From: Rhodothermia bacterium
GTDB lineage: Bacteria > Bacteroidota > Rhodothermia > Rhodothermales > UBA2364
DNA length: 64,000 nt
Assembly: GCA_017303715.1 (NCBI GenBank)
Contig: JAFLBZ010000020.1
Span: forward strand, 1 to 64,000
Reading direction: 5' to 3'
The stretch's first letter is position 1, and every line of letters begins with the position of its first letter. Shown one piece after another: positions 17,951 to 27,380 of the stretch. A program made the position numbers and the translations under genes. The notes beneath the pieces were generated by a model. That model had not been told where the DNA came from. It did not search any database and worked only from the letters and a program-made list of their open reading frames with translations.

Positions 17951-20900
17951 TTACTTAATAATTGCAAACTTATCAACAAAAGTTCCTAAGTCCCCAGCAT
18001 CCACATGGTAGAGGTAGAGACCCGGGGCAACCTCCAGATTGTCCTTCGACCTTAAATCCCAAGGAACCATTCCAGTATTTAGGCCGTCATGTTCGAGCAT
18101 TTTCACCAGTTCGCCTTTGATGGTATATATCCGAATAATGGCACTTTGTGGGATATTCCGAAACTCCATCCGGCGCACACCACGTCCAGAAACCGCAAAC
18201 CGTTCTGGCTCAAAACTCGCCGAAGCCACATATGGATTCGGAACCACATATGGTTTCTCTGCATCGAATTGTGACTTTGCATCCGTTGCGTTGATTTTTT
18301 CGCCATCTACTTTGAACTCAAAGACATCTCCTCTTTGGAAAGGCTTGGACAGCACCAAATGATACACGTCTCCGCTAGCTGGCGGTTTGGAGGTTGGCGA
18401 GCCGCTAGCCAAACGTATGTCCCACGTGGCCAATGGGGTTCTAGGCGCTTCGGGTAAATAGGTAAGCACCTCGATAAATTCGGTGGCCTCGTCTAATGTA
18501 CCCGAATTGTTTACATCACGGAACCGGAACTTCAATTTTTGGCCTTTATCGGTTCTAACCGTAAACTTGGCCACCCGTGCAGGCGCGCCAATAGCAGCCA
18601 ATGACGTGTCCTGCGGCGTATCCGCGAAGGAAATCACCAAGTTATCGGGGAAACCAGTGCGACGACGGTTGATGTGGAACGAACTCGCATACCGTGCGGT
18701 GATTTGGGCAGTCGTTGTGCTTCCGGTTTTAAAACCAGAGGCTACCGGATCGGGCGAAAGGATTTTAGGCGTCTTTACCACGGGCAATAATCCATGTCCT
18801 GTAACGCCCGAAAGTCCTCCGTCCAACTCCTCACTTCCAGAGAAGACCAACTCGCCCGTATCCAAATCGGTCATGCTGTAATTCGTTGCGCGAACACTAT
18901 CGGCAGGAGCTGCAAAAGTGATTTGGTATTTATGTCCATCCTTCACCGCTTTGGGATTCATAATGCGGATATCTACACTCCCCGTACCATCTCCGGATTT
19001 ATGTACCAAGGAGCCGGATTGAATTTGGGCGCGAATATAGCCCGGAACGGGTTTGTTTGGGCGGACTTCCACCACGTTGGTGGGTAGGATCGTCCCGCCG
19101 CGAGGCGTCCGAGAGACCGAAATGGCATTTTCGGACGGGAAAAACTGAAATTCTTCCGAGCCATTGTCATATGCTGTAACGGCATAATAATAGGTTTGGC
19201 CATTTACAACGGTGGTATCCACAAAACTGTGCATCAGGCCGGAGTCCTCGCCAAGCCAATACTGCACCCCTTGAACGGCGATGTTTGAAAACCCACGAAC
19301 CTCATTTTTAAGGTCGAATTGTGCAATTGGTTTTCCATTGCCAAACGGCCCAGTTCCGCGTCCGGTAGAAATGACCTGCGCATCTAAGAAGTTAGGATCG
19401 GTAGAACGGTAAACACGGTAGCCCTCAAAGTCGTAAAGATTGGTTACAGGGTCTGGGGTTTTCTCCGAGACATTGTCCCAAACGAGGGTCACTTTTTTGT
19501 CTTCGGCAAAGGCTTGTACCACCGGTTTAGGTGGCGGGGTTGCAAATTGGTAATTGGCGTCATAAATCCTTGAGACCACTTTTACGTTGTCCTTCAACTC
19601 TTCCAAATCAGCGCCATAGGCCAAGGCAAGGCTAAAACGTTCCGTAGCGCCCGCTTTTAGCTTAAAGGTTCCAGATGCAAAGACAAACCCAATGTTATAA
19701 TTTGCGGCTAAGGGCGTATCGAACCGCTTTTTGGGATCTGCGTTGGTAAATTGTTCCCATAAACGGCGAGGCCACTCCTTCCCATCGTCATAAAAAACAA
19801 TATTATCGGTCTCGGTACTCCCATTTCCAGCACCTGCCTTAATCCGGTTAAATTTAAATCCGGTTAGACCAATTTGGTCGGACTCATTTACGTCGGTTTT
19901 GTCAAAATTCGGTTCGCCGTCAGTGGGCATTCCGTCATTTTCGCCCGTATCATTGGTCCCAAAGACGCCATCTGCGCCCGTATCATGGAACTCCGGAATC
20001 CAGTCCAAGTCTTCGTCACCTGTCCACCAGATCCCAAGCCGATAGGCCGGACGTTGTGTGAGTGGTGCAACCTCTTTTTCGAACTTGGTAAGGTCATATT
20101 TGGATTGCAGATAAGCCAAAATAGCGGATTGGCCTTCGATTTTCTGACCTCGCCCCCCATCGCGTTGTTCATCCACCATGCCGTCATCGTCGTTGTCTAA
20201 ACCATCGAATTTATTCCCCGGCGTTTCCAAATACGCATAGCCCAAATAGCCCGTTTTGGCACAACTGCTGCTTAGGCTCACGCCTGTCCCATTTTTATCC
20301 CATGTATAAACCAAGTCCTCGCCCAAATCGGTAGAATAAAAAGCATTGTCGTCGTCGGACTCATAGATACCGTCGCAAGAAAGTTGCGAGCCGCCCACGC
20401 CGGAGTCCATGTACAAACCGAAGATTATATTGTCGTCGTAGTCGGTTGTGGACTCATTGGTGATGTCGTATTGCCAGAAGATTACATTTTGTGCCTGCGG
20501 ATTGGCCCATTGGAAGCCCCGAACCGAAATCTTGAGGCCCAACCCACGCCTTGTATTGTCTCGTGAATCTGGATAAAAATCCCAACCATCGTAGAAGTTA
20601 TCGTCCATAACGGAATAACTTTCTTGGTCGGCATTGGGTCTTTTACCAAAATAACCGTTCCAGTCTCCAGCCCAACCCGGATCATCGGTATCGTTTAATT
20701 TGTCCACCCATTTTTCCGGCCACGTTCGCGGGTCGTTACTCATGGCAATGGAACGCCCTTTGTTGATGTTGGGGTCTTCTTGGAAGTATCCCGGTCGTGG
20801 CTCAAAACGCATCACCTTTCCCGTAACGGGACTAATTCCTTGGCGCTCCCGATAGCCCGTTTCCATGATGTAGGCATTGGAGCCACTCCGTTGTTTCACC

Positions 20901-21175
20901 TTCGCCAAAACGAATGGCGAAACCCCATCCGAGTAATTCACACCTGTGCCCTTGGGTACTTCCGAGGAATGAAAGACGGAGAGATCGGGATTTCCCTGAA
21001 AATCGCCCACCATCCCAAAGTTATAGAAAAGGGTTCTAATGCGGTTGGCATCGTGTGTCCCTGTGCGCTCGGCATCAATCCGGCTTCGGAGTTCGGGCGG
21101 AACCACTTGTGCAAAACCCACATTCATCCATCCGAAGAAGAACCCCAGCAAAAAAAGTTTGCGGAACATATTCAT
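17951..21175 (-). CDS. Large secreted T9SS surface protein with FN3 domain
   Basis: The protein has 1074 aa and a signal peptide (MNMFRKLFLLGFFFGWMNVGFAQ). The N-terminal 500 residues are acidic and aromatic-rich (for example GDWNGYFGKRP and DDNFYDGWDFYPDSRDN) and include a calcium-loop-like motif DGLDNDDDGMVDE. A fibronectin type III domain follows (KKVTLVWDN, FEGYRVYRS). The last about 95 residues (VVPNPYVAS to FVDKFAIIK) are a T9SS-type sorting domain. I recognise the architecture as one that accompanies TonB receptors and PorV-like barrels in Rhodothermota/Ignavibacteria-type genomes, but its biochemical role is unknown. It sits 41 bp after the TonB receptor, the place where a SusD would be expected, so I infer glycan capture at the surface. 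Confidence 0.75.
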   Translation of the reverse strand: MNMFRKLFLLGFFFGWMNVGFAQVVPPELRSRIDAERTGTHDANRIRTLFYNFGMVGDFQGNPDLSVFHSSEVPKGTGVNYSDGVSPFVLAKVKQRSGSNAYIMETGYRERQGISPVTGKVMRFEPRPGYFQEDPNINKGRSIAMSNDPRTWPEKWVDKLNDTDDPGWAGDWNGYFGKRPNADQESYSVMDDNFYDGWDFYPDSRDNTRRGLGLKISVRGFQWANPQAQNVIFWQYDITNESTTDYDDNIIFGLYMDSGVGGSQLSCDGIYESDDDNAFYSTDLGEDLVYTWDKNGTGVSLSSSCAKTGYLGYAYLETPGNKFDGLDNDDDGMVDEQRDGGRGQKIEGQSAILAYLQSKYDLTKFEKEVAPLTQRPAYRLGIWWTGDEDLDWIPEFHDTGADGVFGTNDTGENDGMPTDGEPNFDKTDVNESDQIGLTGFKFNRIKAGAGNGSTETDNIVFYDDGKEWPRRLWEQFTNADPKKRFDTPLAANYNIGFVFASGTFKLKAGATERFSLALAYGADLEELKDNVKVVSRIYDANYQFATPPPKPVVQAFAEDKKVTLVWDNVSEKTPDPVTNLYDFEGYRVYRSTDPNFLDAQVISTGRGTGPFGNGKPIAQFDLKNEVRGFSNIAVQGVQYWLGEDSGLMHSFVDTTVVNGQTYYYAVTAYDNGSEEFQFFPSENAISVSRTPRGGTILPTNVVEVRPNKPVPGYIRAQIQSGSLVHKSGDGTGSVDIRIMNPKAVKDGHKYQITFAAPADSVRATNYSMTDLDTGELVFSGSEELDGGLSGVTGHGLLPVVKTPKILSPDPVASGFKTGSTTTAQITARYASSFHINRRRTGFPDNLVISFADTPQDTSLAAIGAPARVAKFTVRTDKGQKLKFRFRDVNNSGTLDEATEFIEVLTYLPEAPRTPLATWDIRLASGSPTSKPPASGDVYHLVLSKPFQRGDVFEFKVDGEKINATDAKSQFDAEKPYVVPNPYVASASFEPERFAVSGRGVRRMEFRNIPQSAIIRIYTIKGELVKMLEHDGLNTGMVPWDLRSKDNLEVAPGLYLYHVDAGDLGTFVDKFAIIK

Positions 21176-21216
21176 TTATAGCTTTAATTCAAAAAATACA
21201 AGACTTTAGCCCAAGA

Positions 21217-23868
21217 TTACCCTTTCTTAAAAACACCTCTTAGGGTTAATCCAACCTCAATCCTACGTGGTTGCGAGAAACGGCCTGGATTACGAAGTTG
21301 GCTCCGATTTGCTTCCGGTGTTAAGGAATAATACGGGCTTCCGGTATTGGCAAAAACAAAGCCATTTACCGCATGTTCATCCGTCAGGTTAAAGGCTCGG
21401 ACAAACCCCGTTGCGTTCCATTTCCCCAGTTTGAAGTACTTCTCGGCCCGCACATCCAAGAGGAAGAAGTTGGCTTTACGACCCGAATTGGGTTCCAAGT
21501 CCGATCCGAACGTTGAGCCTAATTCCGGTGTAAAGGGCTGACCACTGCCAAATCGCAAAATTGTGGTGAGGTTAAAATTATTGGCCTTAAACCACGTAAG
21601 TGAGCCATTTAAGGTATGGCGTTGATCCCAATTAAAGGCCACCTGACGTGGACGCGGGTCTTCTCCGGCGGCAGCGCGGTTTGCGGTTTCTCGCGGATCG
21701 CTACTATTTCCAACGGCAATTTGCAAGGTATAATCCACCGAGGCATTCAAGCCGGAAGCCGTTCGTTGGTCTAATGAGAGGGTAAAACCACGCACACCGC
21801 CAAAATCCACATTGGTTAATCGGGCATACTCGGCGGCGGTAAAGGTTTGCACAAATTCCACCCCCAGCAAGTCGCGTATGTCTTTATAAAACAAGCTCAA
21901 GTCTAAGCCTAAGTCGCGGTTAAGGGCAGACTTAAAACCAAATTCATATTGGGTGGTAAATTCGGGTTTCAGGTCTGGATTGCCCATCACACCATACGAA
22001 ATTCCACCTGCTTGTAGGTCTTTTAAGACGGAATAATCCGCATTTTGGAAAAGCTGACCCAAGCCGGGCATTTGATAAAAATGACCATAGGAGAAAAAGA
22101 CGGAAGCTCGGTCTAAAATGGGGAAGGAAATGCCTAAACGAGGCGCTAAAGCCAATTTAACCGTGGTGGCTTTAGGCGTAGAGGCTGGCGCACCAGTAAT
22201 GGCATTGGCTGGATTCCTAAGCTCGCTTGGAACCGTTGTTCGTGCATCGAAATATTCTAAACGCACGCCACCACGAATCCGTAAATCGCCCCATTCTACA
22301 CGATCTTGTGCAAAAATAGAACCTTGGATAGGGCTAAAATCGGTGGTTTTGGCTTCGGGTAAATCGGTACGGGGGAGTAAAACCTGCACTCCACCCACAT
22401 TGGTTTCGGCGATAATACCGGGCGCACCAAACGAAATATTGGAGCGCATAAATTCAAATCCCAATTTTAGCAAATGGGCCTTGGTAATCTGATCGGTATA
22501 AGCCCCTTTGGCAACCAAGGCATCGGTGGTTTGGATAAACCGTCCCAGATCAGCACCTTGCACCACTGCACCATCTTCGTAATTGCTGTCGCTTTGTGGC
22601 CGTCCCCAATCTAAGTAAAGAGGGTTCTCTAAGTCCTCAAATAACATATCTTTGTAGTCAAATCTATTTTGTCGGAACGTGAGTTCATAGAAGCGTTTAT
22701 CTGACAAGGTGTGGGTAATGTTCAGACCATGCACAATCGAAAACTGGCGCGGCGTTTTGACGCCCTCCGGATTGAGCCGCCAAGCGTCATTGTAGTATTT
22801 CCGCTTTATCCAGTTGGTAATAGCTTGGTATTCCAATTTGATGTTTTTGAGGGAACGGTTCGAGACCTTCGCCAAAAGATTGGATTCATAAGAGAAATTC
22901 ATCGGAACAACTGCGCCATCGCCCGTCGGGTTAAAAGTGCGCTGTTCCAAGTCCGAGCGGTCAGACGGTAAAAAGCGCCGTTCACCGAATAAATAGCCGT
23001 CGTTGGCCAAATGCTGTCCGCTGACCAAAAAGGTTGTATTGCGGATAAATGGCCCACTCACACTTGCTTGGAGATTTCGCTGGTTTAGCGGGCTAATTTT
23101 GTCTAAATGTGGAAAACGATTGGCTTTGGTATAGGCATTTTCTGCGGTGGAATAATAGCTCCCACCAAACGTTTCAAGATTGACCTCGAAGCGGTCTAAG
23201 TCTCCACTCCGAAGCACGGCATTGACCACGCCGGACATGGCTTGGCCGTATTCAGCATCAAACGTGCCCGAAATAACTTGGACTTCTTGTAGTAAAGATC
23301 GGTCTAATTCTAAGGAAGAACTATTATTGTATGGGTTGTTTACGGAAACACCGTCCACCTGATATTGTACCTCTCCTTGACGTCCTCCCCTAAAGTGCCC
23401 ATCCACCACTCCAGCTTGTAAATTTACGATCTCACCAATGTTTTGAACCGGTAGAACCGCAATGTCTTCTTTAGACAAACTGGTCATGGAACTTGTCTGA
23501 GAAACATCCACAATGGGGCGCTCTGCAACTACTGTAACCTCGCCACCTTGTAAGGTTTCCTCTCTTAATGTGGCATTCTGCGTGGTTGTTTGGTTGGAAT
23601 TTACCCGAACGCCGGAAATGATTAAGGCTTGATAGCCAATGTAGCTAAACCGTACCGAGTAGGTTCCAGGTGGAATCCTCAAAATCGCAAAGTAACCCTC
23701 GGTATCCGTCACTGCCCCCAATTGTGTGCCGGGCAAAGCCACCGTTACGCCAATTAAGGTGACACCGCTTGCATCGGTGACTTTTCCGGATAATTTACCG
23801 GTTTGGGCAAAAACCATCTGGCCATACAGCACACTGCACAGCAACAAGATCAGACGCAGACCTTTCAT
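21217..23868 (-). CDS. TonB-dependent receptor with carboxypeptidase-like N-terminal domain
   Basis: This is an outer-membrane active transporter of 883 aa. Residues 1-21 are a signal peptide. Residues about 26-108 are a carboxypeptidase-regulatory-like domain (LSGKVTDASGVTLIGVTVAL, TDTEGYFAILRIPPGTYSV). The plug follows (EIVNLQAGVVDGHFRGGR, VQYQVDGVSVNNPY, and DAEYGQAMSGVVNAVL near 200-220), and the remainder is a 22-strand-type barrel. It is somewhat short for a SusC and has no SusD partner. Position within the block suggests import of beta-1,2-gluco-oligosaccharides into the periplasm, powered by TonB-ExbBD encoded elsewhere. Confidence 0.93.
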   Translation of the reverse strand: MKGLRLILLLCSVLYGQMVFAQTGKLSGKVTDASGVTLIGVTVALPGTQLGAVTDTEGYFAILRIPPGTYSVRFSYIGYQALIISGVRVNSNQTTTQNATLREETLQGGEVTVVAERPIVDVSQTSSMTSLSKEDIAVLPVQNIGEIVNLQAGVVDGHFRGGRQGEVQYQVDGVSVNNPYNNSSSLELDRSLLQEVQVISGTFDAEYGQAMSGVVNAVLRSGDLDRFEVNLETFGGSYYSTAENAYTKANRFPHLDKISPLNQRNLQASVSGPFIRNTTFLVSGQHLANDGYLFGERRFLPSDRSDLEQRTFNPTGDGAVVPMNFSYESNLLAKVSNRSLKNIKLEYQAITNWIKRKYYNDAWRLNPEGVKTPRQFSIVHGLNITHTLSDKRFYELTFRQNRFDYKDMLFEDLENPLYLDWGRPQSDSNYEDGAVVQGADLGRFIQTTDALVAKGAYTDQITKAHLLKLGFEFMRSNISFGAPGIIAETNVGGVQVLLPRTDLPEAKTTDFSPIQGSIFAQDRVEWGDLRIRGGVRLEYFDARTTVPSELRNPANAITGAPASTPKATTVKLALAPRLGISFPILDRASVFFSYGHFYQMPGLGQLFQNADYSVLKDLQAGGISYGVMGNPDLKPEFTTQYEFGFKSALNRDLGLDLSLFYKDIRDLLGVEFVQTFTAAEYARLTNVDFGGVRGFTLSLDQRTASGLNASVDYTLQIAVGNSSDPRETANRAAAGEDPRPRQVAFNWDQRHTLNGSLTWFKANNFNLTTILRFGSGQPFTPELGSTFGSDLEPNSGRKANFFLLDVRAEKYFKLGKWNATGFVRAFNLTDEHAVNGFVFANTGSPYYSLTPEANRSQLRNPGRFSQPRRIEVGLTLRGVFKKG

Positions 23869-23983
23869 GAGATCGGGGAACTTAGTGGAAAAGAGTAGTT
23901 GTTGTTTTACAAGGGGAATCGGAAGGATGTTTATTCAACCTACAAACCGACTCCCCCGCAAAACACTTTCACCTAAAAGACGG

Positions 23984-25888
23984 TTATTTCATTAAGATCA
24001 TTTTGCCCGCCGGACTGGTATAAACACCGGCTTGGGTTCTTACACGCAGTTGATACAGATAAACACCCGATGCCAAACCGTTGGCTTGGAAGGTTGCACC
24101 TTGTGAGCCTGCACTTTGCGCACCAAGGTTAACAGTCCGAACCAAGCGCCCTGTAACATCAAAGACATCTAAATTTACGTCTCCCGCTTGTGGCAGGGCA
24201 TAACGGATGGTCGTGGAGGGATTAAAGGGGTTCGGGTAATTGCCCTCTAATTTGAAACCATTCGGGATTTCTGCATTCACTTCGTTCGCTACACCAATTT
24301 TGAAGGTGTCGTCCATGACCAACCATGCCCAAGTTGCACCACCAGTATGTTCTTTGAACCACCAAGTGCGGGTGCTATAATTTTTGGCCGGATCTGCCAA
24401 TTTATCTCCATCAAAGAGACACAAACCCGCAAATAACGTATTGTCGCCAACGGGATAACCCAGCGCCGCAAGGTCAATCACCATTTCGACGGTATAGCCA
24501 AGGTCAATGTCATTGGCATCATTTACCGTACTTGAGCCTTTGAACTTCAGGGCGGCTTCTGCTTTTCCACTCTTAATGAGGTCGGTCAGGTATCCATCAG
24601 TAACCATTTTGCCATCAGCACCTATTCTAACCACAAACTGACGTGCTTCTCCCACATTCTCGGAGGTGAGCGCAGCAGGGTCGCGATCTAACAACATGAG
24701 ACGGAAGCCATCCCACATATCGTAATTGTCGTCACCCGTCAAAACTTGGTCTCTCACATCTGCCGAGACATAGAGTTTTGTCCCAGAATAGAACCACTTC
24801 ACAGTTGCATCTCCCGGATCCAACACGTCGGCACGAACGCCATTAAATTCTGGTTGAAATTCTCCACTCAAGAATGGGCCAACGCCACGATAGCTGCCGC
24901 GAAGGGTTTTATCGCCATATCGGATGTCCATTCCTTTGGCCTTTGTCCAAACGGCTTCTGTCAAACCTCCATCAACGGTTGGCATGGTTTCACCCGCAGC
25001 ATTCGGGATTTTGCCATCCACATTAATGGCTGGTGCGCTTCCGGTAGAATTGATCGTCCAGTCTGGGCGTCCCCAAAGTTGCACTTGGGAGAGGACGTCC
25101 GCATTTCCCCAAGGGTCTTGCCACCAAGTACGGTTAGAGGCAAACTTAGCGGCATTGCGTGGCCAGTTCCAGTCTGCATCCCAGATAGACAAGCTAAAAA
25201 GTCCTACATCGCCCGTTGCTTTGGTGAAGTCATACCCCATAACGCCCAAGTCGAACATCATCTCAATGACATAGCCTTTGTCGGGCGTGCTGTCGTCGTT
25301 CACAACGCCATCAACTTTGATCACACCGTCCCAAGCGCCCTTACGGGTTGCATCGCGTGGTGGAGCGGTAAAAGGCGGCCAACCGTCGCCACCAAATTTC
25401 CCGATGAAGTGCGGTTGTGCGCCTGACTTGGTTGCATCGGGATTGTCTGGCGACCAAAATGTGTAAAAATATTCTGCCGCTGGCACAGGACGATTGGCGG
25501 AGGTCTTGTCCTTAAAGCCCATCAAAAAAGCATCCCAAGTAGCCCAATCACCGGAACCGCCCACCGAGCTATCCGCAACCGCAACGCCCATATACAACTT
25601 GTTACCGTTTAAAAGGAATTTCAGGGTCGCCTTCATCGGGTCGGTTGGGTTATTCCCCCGACCACCTTCTTCGCGCCATCCGGATCCGGGCAAGCCCGCA
25701 CTTTTGCCAAATTCCATCGTTTTGGCTTCTGCTTTTGCCCAAGCCGCTTCGTTAAGGTTGCCATCCAAGGTAATGGCCGCCCCTGCCGTAGAACGAACCC
25801 ACCAAGCATCTGCCCGTTGTGCCATCGCGGTTCCCCACGTACCACAGAGCAAGGCCGTAAGCAACATTCTGATTGTAAAGGTTTTCAT
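23984..25888 (-). CDS. T9SS-secreted protein with two CBM9-like domains
   Basis: The protein has 634 aa and a signal peptide at about 1-23 (ends TAMAQ). There are two copies of a CBM9/DOMON-like carbohydrate-binding fold. The first starts at ITLDGNLNEAAWAKAEAKTM (about 39-58), the second at MPTVDGGLTEAVWTKAKGMD (about 303). Each is followed by LYMGVAVADSS or LYVSADVRDQ strands and a late Y-VEM-DL motif (GYVIEMMFDLGVMGYDF, GYTVEMVIDLAALGYPV). Residues 543-634 are a canonical T9SS type A domain (NYPNPFNPSTTIRYALPQAG). No catalytic domain is visible. It is probably a surface glycan-binding protein that may stand in for SusD/SusE functions. It is 75 bp after lacI. Confidence 0.88.
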   Translation of the reverse strand: MKTFTIRMLLTALLCGTWGTAMAQRADAWWVRSTAGAAITLDGNLNEAAWAKAEAKTMEFGKSAGLPGSGWREEGGRGNNPTDPMKATLKFLLNGNKLYMGVAVADSSVGGSGDWATWDAFLMGFKDKTSANRPVPAAEYFYTFWSPDNPDATKSGAQPHFIGKFGGDGWPPFTAPPRDATRKGAWDGVIKVDGVVNDDSTPDKGYVIEMMFDLGVMGYDFTKATGDVGLFSLSIWDADWNWPRNAAKFASNRTWWQDPWGNADVLSQVQLWGRPDWTINSTGSAPAINVDGKIPNAAGETMPTVDGGLTEAVWTKAKGMDIRYGDKTLRGSYRGVGPFLSGEFQPEFNGVRADVLDPGDATVKWFYSGTKLYVSADVRDQVLTGDDNYDMWDGFRLMLLDRDPAALTSENVGEARQFVVRIGADGKMVTDGYLTDLIKSGKAEAALKFKGSSTVNDANDIDLGYTVEMVIDLAALGYPVGDNTLFAGLCLFDGDKLADPAKNYSTRTWWFKEHTGGATWAWLVMDDTFKIGVANEVNAEIPNGFKLEGNYPNPFNPSTTIRYALPQAGDVNLDVFDVTGRLVRTVNLGAQSAGSQGATFQANGLASGVYLYQLRVRTQAGVYTSPAGKMILMK

Positions 25889-25963
25889 AAGTGAATCTCC
25901 AAGAAATTTTTGGTATTGTGAAAAGGTGAATCGGGGTCTATGTTTTGGTTCAAGTAGGGTGCT

Positions 25964-26965
25964 TTATTTTTGACCGCAGGACTGCCGGATCACAAGGGAG
26001 GTTGGGAACTTTTCCTGCCGACGGGTGTGGTCGTTTTCTTCTTGTATCGCCATAAGTAAACGCTCCATTGCACGTTGGCCCATCTCGAAAATGGGAACAT
26101 GCACCGAGGTTAAAGGGGGTTCTAAGTATTGACTTGTTGGGATATCGTCAAAGCCCACAATGGCAATATCTTCCGGAACCTTAAGCCCAAGGCCACGCAG
26201 AGCAGCCATTGCCCCGATGGCCATCCCATCGTTCATTGCAAAAATGGCGGTTGGGGGTTCTGGATGACGCATCAGGAACAAGGCTCCTTTATGGCCACTC
26301 GCTTCGTTAAAATCACCTTCGTACCGCAAAACAGGATCGGTTAATCCGGCATCTCGCAAGGCATCTTCATAGCCTCGATAACGTTCTTGGGCCTCATGGT
26401 TGTTGGCGGAACCGGTGATGATGCCAATCTTACGATGGCCAAGACGAGTCAGATGGCGCACAATGGAATATGACCCGCCGTAGTTATCCACGTTGATGGA
26501 GTCGAAGGCATCTCCTTCCACATAACAATTCAGGAGAACAACAGGAAGGGAAGCGGGGAGATTGGTTTGTAAAGAGGCGGCATCAATATCCGGCGACATC
26601 ACCACCAAGCCATCAACACGGCCTTGCATGGCTTGGATCGCTCGTACAATTTCCTTGCGTTCATTATGCGAACTTGACACCAAAAGATGATATCCTCGAT
26701 CTTGGGCTGTTCGGTCTAATCCGCGCAAAATTTCAGAGTAGAAACCGCCATACATGTCGGGCAAAACCACGCCCAAGGTATAGGTTTTTTTGGTCACCAA
26801 ACTCCGGGCTGCACCATTCGAGACAAAATTGAGTTTACGAACCGCAAGTTGAATCACTTCCCGCTTCTGACGGCTCACTGGCCCGCCCGTCAACCACCGA
26901 GAGACCGTTGAGACCGATACCCCAGATTCTTTTGCAACGTCTTTTATTGTAGCAGCCATAACCAT
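25964..26965 (-). CDS. LacI-family transcriptional regulator
   Basis: A standard LacI/GalR regulator (333 aa; the third residue Met at 26959 is an equally good start). The N-terminal helix-turn-helix is [19 protein letters not shown], followed by the hinge helix region [20 protein letters not shown]. The periplasmic-binding-protein-like sensor domain fills the rest ([40 protein letters not shown]). It is the first gene of the 25-kb minus-strand block, with palindromic operators directly upstream, so autoregulation and control of the whole locus by a beta-glucan-derived inducer are likely. The inducer cannot be identified from sequence. Confidence 0.95.
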   Translation of the reverse strand: MVMAATIKDVAKESGVSVSTVSRWLTGGPVSRQKREVIQLAVRKLNFVSNGAARSLVTKKTYTLGVVLPDMYGGFYSEILRGLDRTAQDRGYHLLVSSSHNERKEIVRAIQAMQGRVDGLVVMSPDIDAASLQTNLPASLPVVLLNCYVEGDAFDSINVDNYGGSYSIVRHLTRLGHRKIGIITGSANNHEAQERYRGYEDALRDAGLTDPVLRYEGDFNEASGHKGALFLMRHPEPPTAIFAMNDGMAIGAMAALRGLGLKVPEDIAIVGFDDIPTSQYLEPPLTSVHVPIFEMGQRAMERLLMAIQEENDHTRRQEKFPTSLVIRQSCGQK

Positions 26966-26974
26966 TTATCATAC

Positions 26975-26988
26975 TGGGAACGTTCCCA
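26975..26988. promoter_or_regulatory. LacI-type operator O1, perfect palindrome
   Basis: TGGGAACGTTCCCA is a perfect 14-bp palindrome centred on CG, the form bound by LacI/GalR proteins. It sits 9-16 bp upstream of the lacI start, where binding would block transcription or promoter clearance. Confidence 0.8.
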
Positions 26989-27113
26989 CTTTTGTCCAAA
27001 AATAAAACCGATAAAAGCGGTTCCCGTTTAACAATAATATATACGCAATAGATCTAAAAAAACGTTTTAATCCCTTAATTTATAATACTTTATTTAAATA
27101 ATAAAAATTAAAC

Positions 27114-27127
27114 TGGGAACGTTTCCA
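27114..27127. promoter_or_regulatory. LacI-type operator O2
   Basis: TGGGAACGTTTCCA matches O1 in 13 of 14 positions and is centred 139 bp further upstream, a distance compatible with DNA looping by a regulator tetramer or with a second promoter. Weaker related sites are centred at 27145 (GAAAAGCGTTTCCC), about 27063 (AAAACGTTTT core) and about 27018 (AAAAGCGGTTCCCG). Confidence 0.7.
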
Positions 27128-27380
27128 TAAAAAGCTAAGAAAAGCGTTTCCCAAAATCAAGTCGAAAATGATGTTTTTTTTGAAGAAGTCGTGCTTTTAC
27201 TACTTAGGGACGACCCCGCTGTTTGCGGATCGTAGGCGTGTCCAACGGAGCCTCTCCGCCGGATTTACATGTACGTAAGGGCGTAAGGAAGTGGTGCTTT
27301 GGCTTTTAGCGTAGCGTCTGGACGTTTTGCGGTAATGGGGCGGTGTACAATTTAGCAAGAGCAAAGACAAAGGTAAGTTT

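Larger units (their letters stand above)
26966..27380. promoter_or_regulatory. Intergenic control region upstream of lacI
   Basis: This 415-bp gap between lacI and the smc stop codon holds no gene. Positions 26966-27170 are A+T-rich, carry the LacI-type operators, and presumably contain the promoter of the 25-kb block. Positions 27190-27380 are more G+C-rich, lie downstream of smc, and show no clear terminator hairpin with a T-tract. A TTTACATGTACGTAA near-palindrome is present at about 27262. Confidence 0.55.

Noticed and set aside
27190-27380. G+C-richer stretch between smc and lacI considered as a small RNA or gene
   Set aside because: No open frame of useful length and no convincing terminator or conserved RNA structure was visible.
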